Made by a program: the position numbers and the translations under genes. The notes under the pieces were generated by a model that did no database searches, had not been told where the DNA came from, and saw only the letters and a program-made list of their open reading frames with translations. Shown piece by piece: positions 37,091 to 45,096 of a stretch of DNA of 64,000 nt. Within the stretch, counting starts at the first letter, position 1; every line of letters begins with the position of its first letter. Origin of the DNA: Oscillospiraceae bacterium (lineage in GTDB: Bacteria > Bacillota > Clostridia > Oscillospirales > Ruminococcaceae); the NCBI GenBank assembly GCA_020054675.1, contig JAIHAL010000005.1, forward strand, positions 62,001-126,000, given 5' to 3'.

Positions 37091-37232
37091 GAATTACGGA
37101 CTGTCCTTGTTGACCTGCTTTTCGCCTCGGTGCTCACCACTCCAATTTTACTGCGAAAAGCAGGTCTTTTAATTTGCTTACCTTAACAACTTTACCGACC
37201 GAAAGTCTTTTCTTGTTAAGGCGGGGCGCTTT
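37091..37232. repeat. Dispersed intergenic repeat, copy 2
   Basis: Second copy of the element at 18710. Its hairpin is GACCTGCTTTTCG (37112-37124) with CGAAAAGCAGGTC (37154-37166) and a 29-nt loop. It fills the gap between the GH95 gene start and the SPFH gene stop. The remaining 37233-37268 is a run of CTAATTTCTAACC-like units with no other feature. Confidence 0.8.
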
Positions 37233-37270
37233 TAATTCTAATTTCTAACCTCTAATCTCTAACTTCTATT

Positions 37271-38116
37271 TTATTCTCCTGCCTGTGAAGTGGTTGCAGA
37301 CTGCGAATTTGCATTTTCGGATTTTTGAGCCTCATCAATTATTCCGCCTATGTCAAGTATGTTCGCTCCATCCGAAATCACATACGGCAGCTTGCCATCC
37401 CATTTGTTTATGTATTCCATCCTTATCATGGCTTCGGTTATTTCCTGATTTTTAAGCCTGTAAGCCTCCGCCTCTGCCTTTGCTTTTTCAATCGCCTGCT
37501 GCGCCTCGATTTTTACCCTTGCAAGGTCCTGTTCCGCTTTAAGGGCATTTTGCTGGGCGGTTTGTTTTGCTTCGATTGCCTTATTGAATTCCTCGGAAAA
37601 ATCAAATGAAATTATATTGAAAACCTCAATATTAAGCCCATAAGGATTTATCTTTGCCGAAAGCGCATCCTCCATCTTCTGCGAAATAACCTGCCTGTTG
37701 GTTATAAGCTCCTCGGCAGTATACTGCGCTGTTACGCTTTTTACGCATTCCTGTATTGCCGGCTTTACAATCACATCGTCAAAATAAACTCCCACATTTT
37801 GATAAATGCTTGCCGATTTATTCCTTGCCACGCGATAGTTTACCGAAATCGTACTTGAAACCATCTGCAAATCCTTTGAAGCGCTTGATGATTCCACATC
37901 AGTCTTTAAAACCCTGTTGTCTATCTGAATTACCTGCTGTATAAACGGAATTTTAAAATGCAATCCCTCTTCAAGAACTTTTTCGCTGACTTTTCCAAAA
38001 GTGGTTACAACCCCAGTATGTCCGGCCTGAATTGTGCAAAACGAATTTGCCAATACGACAATTGCCAAAACAGCTATAATCGCCGCAATAATATACCTTG
38101 AAACTTTCTTCCCCAT
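37271..38116 (-). CDS. SPFH/prohibitin-family membrane protein
   Basis: 281 aa. AAAGGAG lies 6 nt before the ATG at 38116. A second possible start at 38152 also has a usable site inside the end of ricT, so 12 extra residues cannot be excluded. One membrane helix (about residues 7-25, IIAAIIAVLAIVVLANSF) is followed by the SPFH domain (TIQAGHTGVVTTFGKVSE, LHFKIPF, Ser/Thr-rich SSTISVNYRV). A long Ala/Glu/Gln helix (AEQDLARVKIEAQQAIEKAK region) forms a coiled coil for ring assembly. Such proteins organise membrane domains and modulate membrane proteases. It follows ricT by 39 nt. Confidence 0.9.
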   Translation of the reverse strand: MGKKVSRYIIAAIIAVLAIVVLANSFCTIQAGHTGVVTTFGKVSEKVLEEGLHFKIPFIQQVIQIDNRVLKTDVESSSASKDLQMVSSTISVNYRVARNKSASIYQNVGVYFDDVIVKPAIQECVKSVTAQYTAEELITNRQVISQKMEDALSAKINPYGLNIEVFNIISFDFSEEFNKAIEAKQTAQQNALKAEQDLARVKIEAQQAIEKAKAEAEAYRLKNQEITEAMIRMEYINKWDGKLPYVISDGANILDIGGIIDEAQKSENANSQSATTSQAGE

Positions 38117-38155
38117 ATTTTTCTCCTTTAAATCAATAATAGTTTCAGACATAGA

Positions 38156-39022
38156 TTAAACTCCCTCCAAAGCAGAAAGTTCTTTTATTTCATCCTTATC
38201 CAGCTTTATTTCCGCATCCTTTATTATTACAACCTCACTCTTGTCAAAGGTAGCGCAAACAGCATTAGGATTGTCAGGCTTTACTTTTACCTTTCCCGTC
38301 AAGAGGTTTATTTCCTCAACATAACCTTTCCCAACCGGAGTATCCACATACGCCCCAACTTTCGGCATGGTTTTTAGAAGTTCCTCATAGGTATCCTGCT
38401 CATATTTAAGACAGCACATAAGCCTGCCGCAGGTGCCGGAAATTTTCGTCGGATTCAGCGAAAGCCCCTGCTCCTTTGCCATTTTTATTGAAACCGGCTG
38501 GAATTCGCCAAGAAATGTGCGGCAGCAGAATGGCCTTCCGCAGACTCCAAGCCCGCCAAGCATTTTTGCCTCATCGCGCACCCCAATCTGCCTGAGTTCT
38601 ATCCTTGTGCGGAAAACAGCCGCCAAATCTTTTACAAGCTCCCTGAAATCGACCCTATTTTCAGCGGTAAAATAAAACAGCAGCTTATTGTTGTCAAAAG
38701 TGCATTCAACATCCACAAGCTTCATGTTAAGTCCATGTGCGGCAATCTTTTCCTCGCAGATTTTCCTTGCATCAACCTCCTTTTTCTTGTTTTGCTCAAC
38801 AATTTTCATGTCCTTTTCAGTTGCCACCCTTATAACAGTTTTAAGAGGGCTGACTATTTCGCTTTCGTCAACCAAACGGTTTGACATGACAACAAGACCG
38901 CATTCTATTCCCCTTGCGGTTTCAACTATAACAAAGCTTTTTTCGGGTATTTTTAGTCCCCCGGGAGAAAAATAATATATTTTCCCCACACTTTTAAACC
39001 TTACCCCTATTATTTCTACCAT
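38156..39022 (-). CDS. ricT: PSP1-domain regulator RicT (YaaT)
   Basis: 288 aa. The PSP1 domain fills the first half (GVRFKSVGKIYYFSP). Conserved Cys follow: GVCGRPFCCRTFL and GTCGRLMCCLKYE, the ligands shared by the family for Fe-S clusters. In Bacillus, RicT with RicA and RicF forms a complex needed for sporulation, competence and RNase Y-dependent RNA processing. It lies 11 nt after holB, the same order as in the yaa region of Bacillus. RicA and RicF are not seen here. Confidence 0.94.
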   Translation of the reverse strand: MVEIIGVRFKSVGKIYYFSPGGLKIPEKSFVIVETARGIECGLVVMSNRLVDESEIVSPLKTVIRVATEKDMKIVEQNKKKEVDARKICEEKIAAHGLNMKLVDVECTFDNNKLLFYFTAENRVDFRELVKDLAAVFRTRIELRQIGVRDEAKMLGGLGVCGRPFCCRTFLGEFQPVSIKMAKEQGLSLNPTKISGTCGRLMCCLKYEQDTYEELLKTMPKVGAYVDTPVGKGYVEEINLLTGKVKVKPDNPNAVCATFDKSEVVIIKDAEIKLDKDEIKELSALEGV

Positions 39023-39033
39023 TTATATCTCCT

Positions 39034-39975
39034 TTATAAGCTAAAAATCTTTCCGCACAAAGCGGACAAAAATAAATTGAGATTTACATTTGAGTCAATT
39101 GCCTTTGCCGCATCCGAAAAAAGTGCATGCAATTTCAAAGCTTTTGAAACCGAAAGCACCTCCGCCATCTTTTGCGCCCCTTCCGGATACGGGCCCATTC
39201 TTGACGCAACATCAAATTTCAACGAAAGGCTGTCCATCACTATCTTGTCCAGCAGAGCCATAACTTCCTTTGCCATTGTCCTGTCTTTTTCGGATTCAAG
39301 CTCAGCAAACGCCTTTAAAGTCTTATATTCGCCAAAAGAATTTATACCATCAGTAATATCTTTTATTATTTTTACAGTTTTTTGCGTCTTTTCATCTTCA
39401 ATATAAGAAATCTGCATTCCTATGTTTCCGGGAAAAGCAGATAAAGCTCCGCTAATCTTTTCATTATCATACCCTTTTTCGGCAAGGGCCATTCGGCATT
39501 CATCATCGCTGCAAGCGGACACACCAAAACAAACAGTTCTCGAAATTATGGTCGGCAAAAAAACCTCCCTGCTTCCGGCGGTAAATATAAAATGCACAAA
39601 CGGAGGCGGTTCTTCGATTATTTTCAAAAGCGCATTTTGAGCTTCGCTCCTCATGCCTTCGCAATCTGCAAAGATATAAACCTTCCTGTCGCCGTTATTT
39701 GGAAGCACAAAAGCATCCGCCGAAACCTCTCTTACCGTATCCACCGAAAAAGTTTGCGACGCCCCGCCCTTTTTCGCCCAAATTATATCCGGATACGACA
39801 TGGGATTTATGCTTTGCCCCGGCGCAGCAATCCTTGATGAAAGCCATGAGGCAAGTGTTTTTTTCCCAAGTCCCTTTTCCCCGTAAAACAAAACGGCATG
39901 AGGAACACGCTCGGACTTAAGCATGGATTCCAGCACGCCGACAACATTTAAGTTCCCGTATATTTTAGTTTCCAT
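39034..39975 (-). CDS. holB: DNA polymerase III delta' subunit
   Basis: 313 aa. An AAA+ clamp-loader subunit that helps open the sliding clamp. It has the modified Walker A GEKGLGKKT (about residues 32-40), KVYIFADCEGM (Walker B region), NALLKIIEEPP, and the Sensor-1 region IISRTVCF. The usual four-Cys zinc module between Walker A and B is missing. It lies 16 nt after darA and 11 nt before ricT. Confidence 0.93.
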   Translation of the reverse strand: METKIYGNLNVVGVLESMLKSERVPHAVLFYGEKGLGKKTLASWLSSRIAAPGQSINPMSYPDIIWAKKGGASQTFSVDTVREVSADAFVLPNNGDRKVYIFADCEGMRSEAQNALLKIIEEPPPFVHFIFTAGSREVFLPTIISRTVCFGVSACSDDECRMALAEKGYDNEKISGALSAFPGNIGMQISYIEDEKTQKTVKIIKDITDGINSFGEYKTLKAFAELESEKDRTMAKEVMALLDKIVMDSLSLKFDVASRMGPYPEGAQKMAEVLSVSKALKLHALFSDAAKAIDSNVNLNLFLSALCGKIFSL

Positions 39976-39991
39976 TATACTTTAAGTATAT

Positions 39992-40315
39992 TTACACCTT
40001 TTCAAAACGTTCAATATTTGTTACAAAAATTGTGGCCCCGCCGATTGAAACTTCAACAGGAATTGAAGTATATGTTCCAACGCCATAAGAAGTTGCAGAT
40101 GGAACAAACTGTTTTCTTTTATGGCTCTTCTTGGCAATCACGTCTATGATTTCATCAACCTTTTCATCCTCTGCGCAAATAAGGAATGTAGTGTTTCCCG
40201 CCATGAGAAATCCTCCGGTGGAAGCAAGTTTAGTTGCAGAAAATCCCGCCTTTGTAAGGGCAGACGAAACGGAGTGGCTGTCGTCGTTATTGACAATTGC
40301 ATAGATAAGCTTCAT
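39992..40315 (-). CDS. darA: Cyclic di-AMP receptor DarA/PstA
   Basis: 107 aa. The ATG at 40315 has GGAGGA 6 nt upstream. The PII-like fold starts MKLIYAIVNNDD, and TKLASTGGFLMAGNTTFLI contains the conserved ligand-binding Gly/Asn region. The B-loop and T-loop are short. DarA trimers bind cyclic di-AMP and, in Listeria and Bacillus, affect cell metabolism and osmolyte balance. It sits between a decarboxylase gene and holB as in Bacillus, but tmk and yaaR, normally beside it, are absent. Confidence 0.96.
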   Translation of the reverse strand: MKLIYAIVNNDDSHSVSSALTKAGFSATKLASTGGFLMAGNTTFLICAEDEKVDEIIDVIAKKSHKRKQFVPSATSYGVGTYTSIPVEVSIGGATIFVTNIERFEKV

Positions 40316-40364
40316 AAATATTCCTCCTGATTTCAACCGAATTACCGTATTTTTTTAATTATAT

Positions 40365-41690
40365 TTATTTTACCACATTCATCGTTGAAATGCTATACTT
40401 TTTTAAAATATTCATGCAGGAGGAATCTATTCTTTCGCCGGGAACCACAACGGGTATTCCGGGAGGGCATTTTACCTTTGCGGCGGCGCATATCCTGTCA
40501 AGGCTTTTTTCAAGCGGAATTTCCTCGCTTTCGCAAAGCGCCGCCTGCCTTGGCGTCAATACTTTTTCAGGCTGCGGGACAATAAAGCTTTCGATTTTTA
40601 TTTTTTCATCCTTTGGATTTATTCCCGAAAGCACGCTTAAAACCTTTTCAAATTCCGGTTTTGAATTAAGCGGCGAAAAAAGCAAGACTGCATAAGCATC
40701 GTCGCAGTATTCAGGCTCTATCCCGCAAAATCTGAGCCTTTCCGAAAGGCCGTGCCCGTCAATGCCGATGGGAATTCCGGAAAGCGCAAAATGAAGCGGT
40801 TCGGTTTCCAAAATCTCATATTTGCCCGCAAGCATCCCTTTGAGTTTTGAAATCCTCAAAGCCGCATCTTCAAGGTGCTCCCTTGCCGTATTTTCAAGAT
40901 ATTCGTTGCAAAGGTCAAGCGAGCAGAGCGTAAGGTATGACGGGCTTGTGGAGGCAAAAAGCGCCATTTTATCCTTTGCCGCAGAGGCAAACCTTTCATT
41001 CTTTATATGCAGATATGCTCCGCCCGTAAGCACCGGCAGGGTTTTATGCGCGCTGTCGCAGCACATATCCGCCCCAAGATCCATTGGATGCAGGCTCTTT
41101 TCAAGAAATTTCAAATGCGCCCCATGTGCATTGTCCACAAGCAGAGGAAGTCCGTATTTTTTGCAAACCTCCGAAATTGCCGCCACATCAGCCATTCTTC
41201 CGTAATAATCCGGAGAGGTTATATATACGCATGACGGATTTTTTGACGAAATTATTGCCTTTTCAACATCCGCCGCCGAATAAGTAAAAGAAACAATCCC
41301 CCTGTTTTCTCCCTCAGGGAAAATCCAGACGACATCCAAATCAAGCAGTATGCATGAATTAATAAATGCCTTGTGCGCGTTGCGGGGAGCTATTACCTGC
41401 GAACCGGGCCTTGCGGCAAGGGCAAGCATGGTTTGGATGCAAAGCGTAGAGCCTTGTGTCGAATACAGCGTGCGGGTGCTGCCAAAAAGCTTTGCGGCAT
41501 TTTTTTCGCTTTCGCTTATTATCCCATCCGCCTCATAAAGGCTGTCGGCGCCTTTTATTTCTGTTATGTCGTAGGGGAAAACCGCAGAAAGCGGATGGCA
41601 GTAAAGCTTTCCCTTATGGCCCGGCATATGCAGCCGCAGTACCTCTCTTTCAGAATAGCTTTGCAGGAAATCATAAATCGGCGTATTCAT
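40365..41690 (-). CDS. PLP-dependent Orn/Lys/Arg decarboxylase family (YaaO-like)
   Basis: 441 aa. Fold type I PLP enzyme: N-terminal LRLHMPGHKG, then STQGSTLCIQ, LVDNAHGAHL, and the PLP lysine in DSAHKTLPVLTGGAYLH. The C-terminal part is typical of the short Bacillus YaaO family, whose amine-forming substrate is uncertain (arginine or lysine). It begins with an ATGA overlap on the stop of the sigma-4 gene, so it is translated from that message, and is followed 49 nt later by darA. Confidence 0.9.
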   Translation of the reverse strand: MNTPIYDFLQSYSEREVLRLHMPGHKGKLYCHPLSAVFPYDITEIKGADSLYEADGIISESEKNAAKLFGSTRTLYSTQGSTLCIQTMLALAARPGSQVIAPRNAHKAFINSCILLDLDVVWIFPEGENRGIVSFTYSAADVEKAIISSKNPSCVYITSPDYYGRMADVAAISEVCKKYGLPLLVDNAHGAHLKFLEKSLHPMDLGADMCCDSAHKTLPVLTGGAYLHIKNERFASAAKDKMALFASTSPSYLTLCSLDLCNEYLENTAREHLEDAALRISKLKGMLAGKYEILETEPLHFALSGIPIGIDGHGLSERLRFCGIEPEYCDDAYAVLLFSPLNSKPEFEKVLSVLSGINPKDEKIKIESFIVPQPEKVLTPRQAALCESEEIPLEKSLDRICAAAKVKCPPGIPVVVPGERIDSSCMNILKKYSISTMNVVK

Positions 41691-42001
41691 TCTTCATCCT
41701 CCATTTTTATGAAGTAATATTTTATCCTTTCAAGGATATTTTTTCTTGCCCTTGCCAGCGTTCTGGAAACCGTTGAAACATTTACCCCGCAGATTTCAGC
41801 AATTTCAGGCATATTGCGCTCCTCATAATAGTATAGCAGAACAAATTGCTTTTGTCTTTGGGTCAAGTCGTTCAAAATCACTTCACGCATGGCTCTTTTT
41901 GCAATTTTCCTCATTTTGTCGTCGCCGGAATTATTTTTGGAGAGCTTAAAAAGCTCCCTGTCGATGGTTTTTTCATCCCAAAAAATTCTTTTCATACTCA
42001 A
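41687..42001 (-). CDS. Region-4-only sigma-70 family protein
   Basis: 104 aa from a TTG codon that overlaps the previous stop as TTGA, with GGAG 9 nt upstream; the later ATG (41995) is 15 nt from it. Only sigma region 4 is present: LNDLTQRQKQFVLLYYYEER and PEIAEICGVNVSTVSRTLAR form the -35-binding helix-turn-helix. Region 2 is absent, so it cannot be a full sigma factor. It may regulate transcription by binding core polymerase or DNA alone; similar small proteins occur in phage and integrated elements. It overlaps the decarboxylase by 4 nt (ATGA). Confidence 0.85.
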   Translation of the reverse strand: MSMKRIFWDEKTIDRELFKLSKNNSGDDKMRKIAKRAMREVILNDLTQRQKQFVLLYYYEERNMPEIAEICGVNVSTVSRTLARARKNILERIKYYFIKMEDEE

Positions 42002-42207
42002 AAGAAATCACTCCAAAGCGTACCGTCTTTTAAACAGCGGGCAATTGACAAAAGGTCGCGTCTTTCCTCATAAAGCACTCTTCGCCGGAGCTTTAAAGAT
42101 TCAAGCCTATCCGGATTTTCTTCCCTTGCTATTTCCCCGTTCAAAAAAATAATTCTTCCGGTAAGCTTTTTTGCGGACTCAATATAACTTTCATAAAGCG
42201 GATCCAT
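41998..42207 (-). CDS. Small helical protein upstream of the sigma-4 gene
   Basis: 69 aa. GGAGG lies 5 nt before the ATG at 42207; a longer frame to 42366 has no such site and starts before the promoter. The protein is charged and mostly helical (YIESAKKLTGRIIFLNGEIA, then SLKLRRRVLYEERRDLL) with an aromatic end (GTLWSDFF). I do not recognise a family. It is translationally coupled to the region-4-only sigma gene by a TTGA overlap, so the two products are probably made in equal amounts, perhaps as a complex. Confidence 0.72.
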   Translation of the reverse strand: MDPLYESYIESAKKLTGRIIFLNGEIAREENPDRLESLKLRRRVLYEERRDLLSIARCLKDGTLWSDFF

Positions 42208-42289
42208 TTTAACCTCCGTTAATTTTAAAAAAATCAGCCTCACGCGGTTTTGCAAGCTATAAGTCCTTTTAGTGAAATTCCTCAAACCA

Positions 42290-42318
42290 ATTATAGAACG
42301 TATGTTCTTGAAAGTCAA
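42290..42318 (-). promoter_or_regulatory. Promoter for the sigma-4/decarboxylase/darA operon
   Basis: On the minus strand TTGACT (42318-42313), a 17-nt spacer and TATAAT (42295-42290). It is 83 nt before the 69-aa gene. Confidence 0.85.
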
Positions 42319-42371
42319 TAATTTTTTAAAATTTTTTATATAACGGAGCAATTTTTGTCCAGACAAAAAAA

Positions 42372-42388
42372 CGGCGGCAAATCCGCCG
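42372..42388 (-). terminator. Terminator after the VanY-type gene
   Basis: CGGCGG (42372-42377) pairs with CCGCCG (42383-42388) around a 5-nt loop. The minus-strand tail is a run of seven T. Confidence 0.88.
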
Positions 42389-42408
42389 CCGAAATTCAGG
42401 GATTTCTT

Positions 42409-43239
42409 TTAATTCGTCCCCTTTTCTTTTTCATAATATTCTTCAAGGCAAAGTCCGCTGTCCTTGATTTTTTGAGCGTAATAAGGCCCCACAAAGCGGT
42501 AGTGCCACGGCTCATATTCTATGCCGGTTATCTTTTCCTTGCCCTTGGGATACCTTAAAATAAAGCCATACTTTGCGGCATTTTCGGAAAGCCATTTAAA
42601 TTCATCCGTCTTTTCAAAATCCTCGGTAAGCGAATAGCTCCCTGCCTCTAAAATATCTGCGCATATGCCGGCGTTATGTTCGCTCTGCCCCGGAATTGCC
42701 ACTGCCTGCGAAGCCATTTTAACCGCTTCCTCATGCGAATAGCCCTGCTTTTCATATTTTTTGGTATCATTATCAAGCAAAGTCTGCTGGTACTCCACGC
42801 TGCGGTATGCCGAAACGATATTTAAATTCACGCCGGCCTTTTTAGCATCGGCAAGCATATTTATCATATAGTCGGCGCAACGGGCATCCATTTCAAATTT
42901 TCCTTGAACAGCCTTTCTTTCAAACGTATAATTATCCGGCAAAGGATGTGTCTGATTTATAAGAAAAAAAGCCCATTCATTTTTATCCACCGCGGCATCT
43001 CCCCCACCTGACGAAGATGAAGCGCTGCTTTCAGGTTCTCCACCGACTACTATTGCCGAGCTTCCGTCTGCAACGGATGTATTCAGCGAAACTGAACTCT
43101 GCTCCGAAGTTTGCGATGAAGCGGAAGCCGTTGTACTTTCTTCCGTTTTACTCTTCCTCATCGTCCCCGGAAGGGTGGCCAAAAACACAATCCCCAAAAG
43201 CAGAATGCTTATAAGCAATATATATTTCACCGATTTCAT
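42409..43239 (-). CDS. D-alanyl-D-alanine carboxypeptidase, VanY family
   Basis: 276 aa. GGAGG lies 7 nt before the ATG at 43239. One membrane anchor (MKSVKYILLISILLLGIVFL) precedes a Ser-rich linker. The zinc peptidase M15B domain has SAYRSVEYQ, the zinc motif SEHNAGICADI (His, Asp) and EPWHYRFVG (Glu, His). It trims D-Ala from peptidoglycan stem peptides, outside the membrane. It has its own promoter and terminator. Confidence 0.94.
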   Translation of the reverse strand: MKSVKYILLISILLLGIVFLATLPGTMRKSKTEESTTASASSQTSEQSSVSLNTSVADGSSAIVVGGEPESSASSSSGGGDAAVDKNEWAFFLINQTHPLPDNYTFERKAVQGKFEMDARCADYMINMLADAKKAGVNLNIVSAYRSVEYQQTLLDNDTKKYEKQGYSHEEAVKMASQAVAIPGQSEHNAGICADILEAGSYSLTEDFEKTDEFKWLSENAAKYGFILRYPKGKEKITGIEYEPWHYRFVGPYYAQKIKDSGLCLEEYYEKEKGTN

Positions 43240-43267
43240 CTTTATGCCTCCAAAACAAACTTTTAAT

Positions 43268-43296
43268 ATTATAGCATTTTGGAACGGCAAATACAA
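43268..43296 (-). promoter_or_regulatory. Promoter for the VanY-type gene
   Basis: On the minus strand TTGTAT (43296-43291), a 17-nt spacer and TATAAT (43273-43268) with TGC before it (extended -10). Confidence 0.8.
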
Positions 43297-43324
43297 GTTT
43301 TTATATTTTTCTTTTACATAGCAA

Positions 43325-43348
43325 AACTGCGCAAATTCATGCGCAGTT
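43325..43348. terminator. Hairpin past the duplicated gene end
   Basis: AACTGCGC (43325-43332) pairs with GCGCAGTT (43341-43348) around an 8-nt loop. The minus-strand tail is TTTTGC. It is the likely terminator of the Thr-rich lipoprotein transcript, now ~180 nt past its stop because of the 125-bp duplication. Confidence 0.6.
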
Positions 43349-43350
43349 TA

Positions 43351-43475
43351 TTTACTCACTGATTATATGCTTGCTTTTAGGCATGCCTATACATTCCTAA
43401 ATAACCTTAATCATTGTTTTGATCAATTATAAAAACCATTGTCAAAAACTAATAATATTATCAGTATTATTACTT
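43351..43475 (-). pseudogene. Decayed second copy of the lipoprotein gene 3' end
   Basis: The 125-bp unit 43351-43475 is a tandem copy of 43476-43600. Matching blocks (for example GGTTATTTAGGAATGTATAGG on the minus strand) keep a constant 125-nt offset. The right copy contains the last ~23 codons of the lipoprotein gene plus its 3' flank. In this left copy the coding part has a 1-nt deletion and a stop, so it is a non-functional remnant. Confidence 0.75.
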
Positions 43476-43600
43476 TGTACTCACCAGTTATATATTTACT
43501 TTTAAGTATGCCTATACATTCTTAAATAACCTTAATCCCTAATTTGGTCAATTATAAAACCACCAACTCTGTAACCAATAACATTATCACCGCCACCACT
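43476..43600. repeat. 125-bp tandem repeat unit (gene-end copy)
   Basis: The right unit of the tandem pair described at 43351. It overlaps the 3' end of the lipoprotein gene. The two units are similar but diverged, so the duplication is not recent. Confidence 0.75.
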
Positions 43601-44551
43601 TTCATCTTCGCTACCCCATGGACTTAATGTAAAATACCATTTACCATTAGGTCTCTTTATCTGTATCATTGCATGTCGTGAGTTTGAGCCATCTGCTGCT
43701 CTACCACCGATATATCTCGTTTCAAAACCCCACCAATTTAATACTGCTCTATAACACTGTACTTGTGTACCACAATTTCCTTGTGATAACTGCTTATTGT
43801 AATTAGGAGAGTATGCACATAATATTGTAGATGCATTACTTGTACCATTATTTGAACCGCAATGACCATCAAATAGCCAACTGCAAAATGTCAAAGCATA
43901 GCTCATACTGTCTTCATCATTAGGATTTATATCCTGCCAAGCAGGACAATTCACATCATTAAAATCATTTATTGCACTTTCTCTAAACACATCCCACATA
44001 GAAACTGTATACCCCGGCTGTGGGTAAAACAAATAATAAACTGCATCATATATTGTTTTCATCTCCGTTTGGTCTCTACCACCAAATCTTAAAGTCAATT
44101 TCTGCGATATAGGAACACACGTATCTTTGTTTAACCATATTACATCCTTACCCGGCACACCTTGTGCTGTTGATGATTGAGATGCGGCTACTGTTGTTAC
44201 AGCGGGCTGAGTTGCCATTGTTGTAACAACTGGTGCTTGTGTTGTTGCAACTGTATTAACAGTAGTAACAACTGGTTTTGCAGTAGTAACAACTGGTGCT
44301 TGTGTTGCTACTACTGTAGTTGCAGTAGTAACCGTTGTCGATTCCGCTGTTGTTGTTTCTATTGTCGTTCCCGTAGAAATTTCAGTCTGTGCTGGAGTCT
44401 GCATGCTTGTCGTGCTTGCCTCCAAAGATGCCGTTTCAACCTCCGCTGTACTGCTTTCCTTTTTATCCGAGCACGAAGACCCCGCCAAAGCAATTGCGGC
44501 AAGCAAAGCTATCAAAAAATATTTGTTTAATTTTGTATTTTTTGTTCCCAC
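43532..44551 (-). CDS. Lipoprotein with Thr-rich linker and transglutaminase-like end
   Basis: 339 aa from a GTG with AAAGGAG 10 nt upstream. A lipoprotein signal (KYFLIALLAAIALAGSSC, lipid Cys about residue 27) is followed by a Thr/Val/Ala linker to about residue 130, with repeats such as TTQAPVVTT. The C-terminal ~200 residues include NCGTQVQCYRAVLNWWGFET then GSNSRHAMIQIK and WYFTLSPWG. That Cys, His and later acidic pattern resembles a transglutaminase-like domain. I cannot assign a family for certain. It is anchored outside the cell. Confidence 0.7.
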   Translation of the reverse strand: MGTKNTKLNKYFLIALLAAIALAGSSCSDKKESSTAEVETASLEASTTSMQTPAQTEISTGTTIETTTAESTTVTTATTVVATQAPVVTTAKPVVTTVNTVATTQAPVVTTMATQPAVTTVAASQSSTAQGVPGKDVIWLNKDTCVPISQKLTLRFGGRDQTEMKTIYDAVYYLFYPQPGYTVSMWDVFRESAINDFNDVNCPAWQDINPNDEDSMSYALTFCSWLFDGHCGSNNGTSNASTILCAYSPNYNKQLSQGNCGTQVQCYRAVLNWWGFETRYIGGRAADGSNSRHAMIQIKRPNGKWYFTLSPWGSEDESGGGDNVIGYRVGGFIIDQIRD

Positions 44552-44574
44552 AATTTATCAGCTCCTTTATTTTT

Positions 44575-44602
44575 ATTATACTTTTTTATGAAAAAATGTC
44601 AA
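44575..44602 (-). promoter_or_regulatory. Promoter for the Thr-rich lipoprotein gene
   Basis: On the minus strand TTGACA (44602-44597), a 16-nt spacer and TATAAT (44580-44575), 24 nt before the gene. Confidence 0.85.
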
Positions 44603-44894
44603 TAAAAGTGGACGAAAAACAAGTGTAACCTTTTCCCCATTTTTAAGCGGTTTTTTAAAGGGAAAAGTGATATTTTTATAGAAAACAGCAATTTCATTAA
44701 GATTATTCACTTGCTTTTCAAGTGTCATTTACGGCTGGCATAATTCCAACGCAAGAGGCCGCCCGCTCATTGACAACTTTGCCGCTGTTGGTTAATAATA
44801 GACTAATTGACGCAAGGATAAAATAGGCATATATTGCATATAATGAAGCGGGCAGTAATTATTAAAATTTCCTGCTCCATTTGGATCGGCTGTA
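44603..44894. other. Spacer with a GC-richer block, no gene recognised
   Basis: This holds no convincing gene. A block at about 44705-44800 is richer in GC than its surroundings. One plus-strand frame is open for about 37 codons ending in TAA near 44802, with no start codon and no ribosome site, so it may be the remnant of a gene end. ACTTG/CAAGT near 44709-44723 could make a small hairpin. It is the left boundary of the defence island. Confidence 0.4.
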
Positions 44895-44923
44895 TTGACA
44901 AGACAGATATTTGAGTGTACAAT
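44895..44923 (+). promoter_or_regulatory. Sigma-A promoter of the type III antitoxin RNA
   Basis: TTGACA (44895-44900), a 17-nt spacer and TACAAT (44918-44923). Transcription should begin near 44930, just before the tandem repeats. Confidence 0.88.
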
Positions 44924-44929
44924 GTAATT

Positions 44930-45082
44930 GTAGATAGGAAACTATCTCAAATGTTTGTTGCTACTCGATATGCAACTCAAACAAGGTCGAGCTCAAATGT
45001 TTGTCGCACCTCGATGAGCGACTAATAAAAGGTCGAGTTCAAATGTTTGAAGCTCCATTCGAAAGAATGGGGCTTCTTTATT
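44930..45082 (+). ncRNA. cptI: Type III antitoxin RNA (CptI-like), 46-nt pseudoknot repeats
   Basis: Three units begin with TCAAATGTTTG at 44947, 44993 and 45039, exactly 46 nt apart. The first two are complete: each has a stem, GTTGC/GCAAC (44957-44961, 44972-44976) and GTCGC/GCGAC (45003-45007, 45018-45022). The T-A to C-G change preserves pairing. In each, the loop CTCGA (44964-44968; 45010-45014) is complementary to TCGAG downstream (44987-44991; 45033-45037), giving an H-type pseudoknot. The third, partial unit runs into a terminator. By knowledge of type III systems, the RNA units are cut by the toxin and inhibit it. The 5' end is inferred from the promoter. Confidence 0.88.
45049..45079 (+). 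terminator. Terminator between antitoxin RNA and toxin
   Basis: GAAGCTCCATTC (45049-45060) pairs with GAATGGGGCTTC (45065-45076) around GAAA with one G-T pair. A T-rich tail follows. This is the usual position in type III systems: most transcripts stop here and a few read into the toxin gene. Confidence 0.9.
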
Positions 45083-45096
45083 AATGGGGTAGTTTA

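Noticed and set aside
44947-45049. Possible short CRISPR array
   Set aside because: Units are 46 nt end to end with no spacers, and the changes between them preserve RNA pairing. No cas gene is present.
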